This document shows positions 50,484 through 51,992 of a stretch of 51,992 nucleotides of DNA, piece by piece. Position 1 is the stretch's first letter; every line of letters starts with the position of its first letter. The stretch lies in contig JAPPLM010000034.1 in NCBI GenBank assembly GCA_028874195.1, forward strand, positions 1 to 51,992, written 5' to 3'. The position numbers were made by a program, and so were the translations under genes. This DNA comes from Chloroflexota bacterium (GTDB taxonomy: Bacteria > Chloroflexota > UBA11872 > VXOZ01). The notes beneath the pieces are model-generated. The model had not been told where the DNA came from, did no database searches, and saw only the letters and a list, made by a program, of their open reading frames with translations.

Positions 50484-50873
50484 AGTGCACTCGGTGTATG
50501 TGAGGTAAGCGCAGCGTCCGCGCGTGGCACGTTACCCAAAAGGGTGTTGGACGTTGGCACGAAGAGGCGGGGGACAAGCCCCCGCGCTACGGCAAAACTG
50601 AATGAGGCCGAGAATTGGATCGAGTTCGGTTATGAAACCATGCCCATTAACCCGTCATTCCCGCGAAAGCGGGAATCCATCCTCTCTGCGGAGTGCGTCA
50701 GACCGACCCAGCGGGGGACTAGCCCCCGCGCTACGACGAGAACCGGCGAGTCGAGGGACAAGAGGCCGCGCCACGGCCCGATAAATTGTGACGGCATCCG
50801 TAAGGGCGGTTCGCGAACCGCCCTTACGGTGCGGGGCCGCTGCTAGGCGAAGTTCACGCGAGAGTGAATTGCG
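50484..50873. repeat. Repeat cluster between the two amidohydrolase genes
   Basis: No gene. Four hairpins in 260 bp: family C at 50567-50590 (GCGGGGGACAAGCCCCCGC), family A at 50653-50683, family C at 50710-50734 (GCGGGGGACTAGCCCCCGC) and family D at 50800-50828 (GTAAGGGCGGTTCGCGAACCGCCCTTAC, a palindrome around TTCGCGAA). Three separate families occur together. Confidence 0.7.
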
Positions 50874-51650
50874 ATGATCTACGACGTGCACGTGCATTTC
50901 CGCAGCGAGCACATGATGCAGCGCTTGCTGGCGCAAGCCGAGCGTCTCGACATGGTCATGTGCACGAACAGCCTCAACCTGGAAGGCAGCAGTTCGCCCA
51001 ACTTTCCCTCCCGCGAATTCGTGACCGCCTGCAACGACCGCACCTTAGGGCTGGCGCAGCAGCATCCGGAGCGTGTGATCCCCTTCTGGTATCTTAATCC
51101 GGTTCACGGTCAATACGCTTGCGACGAATTGGAACGCCGTGTAGAAGGCTATCGCGGACGCCAAGGGGTCAAGCTCTGGGAAGCGGTCCGGGGTAATAGT
51201 CCCCAATTGGATGGCGTCATGCAGATCTGCGCCGAATACCGTCTGCCGGTCCTGCAGCACACGTTCGCGGAGGTCACGGGCAACCTGCCAACCGAGACCA
51301 GCGGCCCTGACATGCGCGAGATGGCGCTGCGGCACCCGGACGTCACCTTCTTCTTCGGCCACGCCGCCGGCGATATCGAGGTGGGTGCCAAGTGCGCGCT
51401 CGGTATTCCCAACGTCCTGATGGACGTGGGCGGCAACGAGGCGACCAATGGCTATACGGAGATTCTCGTCAAGCACGTTGGCGCCGAGCACGTCGTTTAC
51501 GGCAGCGATGCCTCCGGACGGTCATTCGCGTCGCAGCTTGCCAAGGTGTTTGGCGCCGACCTCACTCCAGCGGAAAAGGAGCAGATTCTCTTTGGCAACG
51601 TACAGCGCCTCTTCGACCGGCAGCAAGAGCGAGATGGTGCAGCGAGGTAG
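50874..51650 (+). CDS. Metal-dependent amidohydrolase (Amidohydro_2), copy 2
   Basis: This 258-residue paralogue of the gene at 49722 has DVHVHFRSEH (HxH), VLQHTFAEVTG, FFGHAAGDIEVG and VYGSDASGRSFA. Residues around all four metal/catalytic positions are conserved, so both copies should be active. It begins at ATG 50874. The two copies are separated by a repeat cluster, so both were probably retained after tandem duplication. Confidence 0.9.
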   Translation: MIYDVHVHFRSEHMMQRLLAQAERLDMVMCTNSLNLEGSSSPNFPSREFVTACNDRTLGLAQQHPERVIPFWYLNPVHGQYACDELERRVEGYRGRQGVKLWEAVRGNSPQLDGVMQICAEYRLPVLQHTFAEVTGNLPTETSGPDMREMALRHPDVTFFFGHAAGDIEVGAKCALGIPNVLMDVGGNEATNGYTEILVKHVGAEHVVYGSDASGRSFASQLAKVFGADLTPAEKEQILFGNVQRLFDRQQERDGAAR

Positions 51651-51992
51651 CTTTGAAGGCAGGCTGAGTTGGATCGTCCCTTATCAACTGATTTTCGTCA
51701 CTCCGGCGGAGGCCGGAGTCCAGGAGCGCAGTAATGATTAGTTTCTTCCCTAGACCAGATTCGATGCAGGGATTTCGTTTTTTACGACGGTCGTTGGTAT
51801 TCCACTGTTTTTCCCAGTAGTATCTCAATTGCAGAAACTGTCAACGAATTGACCCAGTCGAACAATGCTGAGGAGCTACTCGACAAGCTTTGTGCAACCT
51901 CGCCTTGGCGAAACTTAGAATACCAGTCAACGGTCGAAAAGACTGGATTCCCTAGACTCACAAACGAAGTGCAACACTTTGCTAAGGTGTTG
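51651..51992. repeat. Gene-free end with family-B hairpin and element end
   Basis: A family-B hairpin is at 51697-51725 (CACTCCGGC-GGAG-GCCGGAGTCCAGG). CTGTCAACGAATT at about 51839-51851 matches the terminal sequence of the MITE-like element at 4603-5069. No gene is supported. Confidence 0.6.

Noticed and set aside
50567-50828. CRISPR array
   Set aside because: The repeats are different palindromic hairpin families with uneven spacing, not identical direct repeats with unique spacers.

Overview
The window looks like a fragment of a G+C-rich bacterial chromosome, most likely Chloroflexota (possibly a marine or host-associated lineage). That assignment is inference. It rests on the gene mix (CHAD/Ppx/thymidylate-kinase-like cluster, tandem metal-dependent hydrolases, LamG/propeller protein), frequent GTG and TTG starts, and many intergenic hairpin repeats. 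There is no rRNA operon or other phylogenetic marker. Two tRNA genes are present: Thr(CGU) and Arg(CCU).

Layout. 0.2-6.3 kb: ComEA-like DNA-uptake protein, AI-2E-family permease, Gfo/Idh/MocA oxidoreductase, DksA/TraR zinc-finger regulator with a strong terminator, a MITE-like element, EamA transporter and tRNA-Thr. 6.5-8.9 kb: an MFS fragment and an HD-phosphohydrolase/YwgA-like pair of lower G+C. 9-18.4 kb: a phosphate/polyphosphate region with a CHAD protein, Ppx/GppA-HD, two tandem thymidylate-kinase-like proteins (the second with an altered Walker A), an ArsC-like phosphatase, PhoU, a zinc-ribbon protein and a PhoR/PhoB pair. 18.8-22 kb: a FecCD-type metal-chelate ABC importer and tRNA-Arg. 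22.7-31.9 kb: a hydroxyacid-oxoacid transhydrogenase-like iron ADH, a retropepsin pair, duplicated Rid proteins with duplicated promoters, a Phd/PIN toxin-antitoxin pair, an MFS carrier, a PHB-depolymerase-like esterase, and a small-membrane-protein/YbjQ operon. 32.4-37.3 kb: YciI, VOC and MATE genes, VOC debris, a second PIN toxin-antitoxin pair, a six-TM protein and a 3' remnant of the esterase.

37.45-44.03 kb is the most distinctive region. It is a compact five-gene, lower-G+C operon encoding an acetyltransferase-ABC ATPase fusion, a HerA-like ATPase, a winged-helix protein, a PLD-type nuclease and an AAA+ ATPase. It lies between 3' remnants of two genes that also have intact copies in the window. 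It has the make-up of a defence or DNA-processing island, and I cannot match it to a named system.

44.3-52 kb: ArsR-VOC operon with a promoter-embedded operator and a predicted leaderless mRNA, a tyrosine phosphatase, a LamG domain split by a beta-propeller, the queuosine genes yhhQ and queF, and two tandem amidohydrolases separated by a cluster of hairpin repeats.

How genes work together. PhoB/PhoR/PhoU sense phosphate, while the CHAD, Ppx and kinase-like genes suggest polyphosphate storage and turnover. YhhQ imports queuosine precursors and QueF reduces preQ0. The ABC genes form one importer. The five-gene island probably acts as one complex or pathway.
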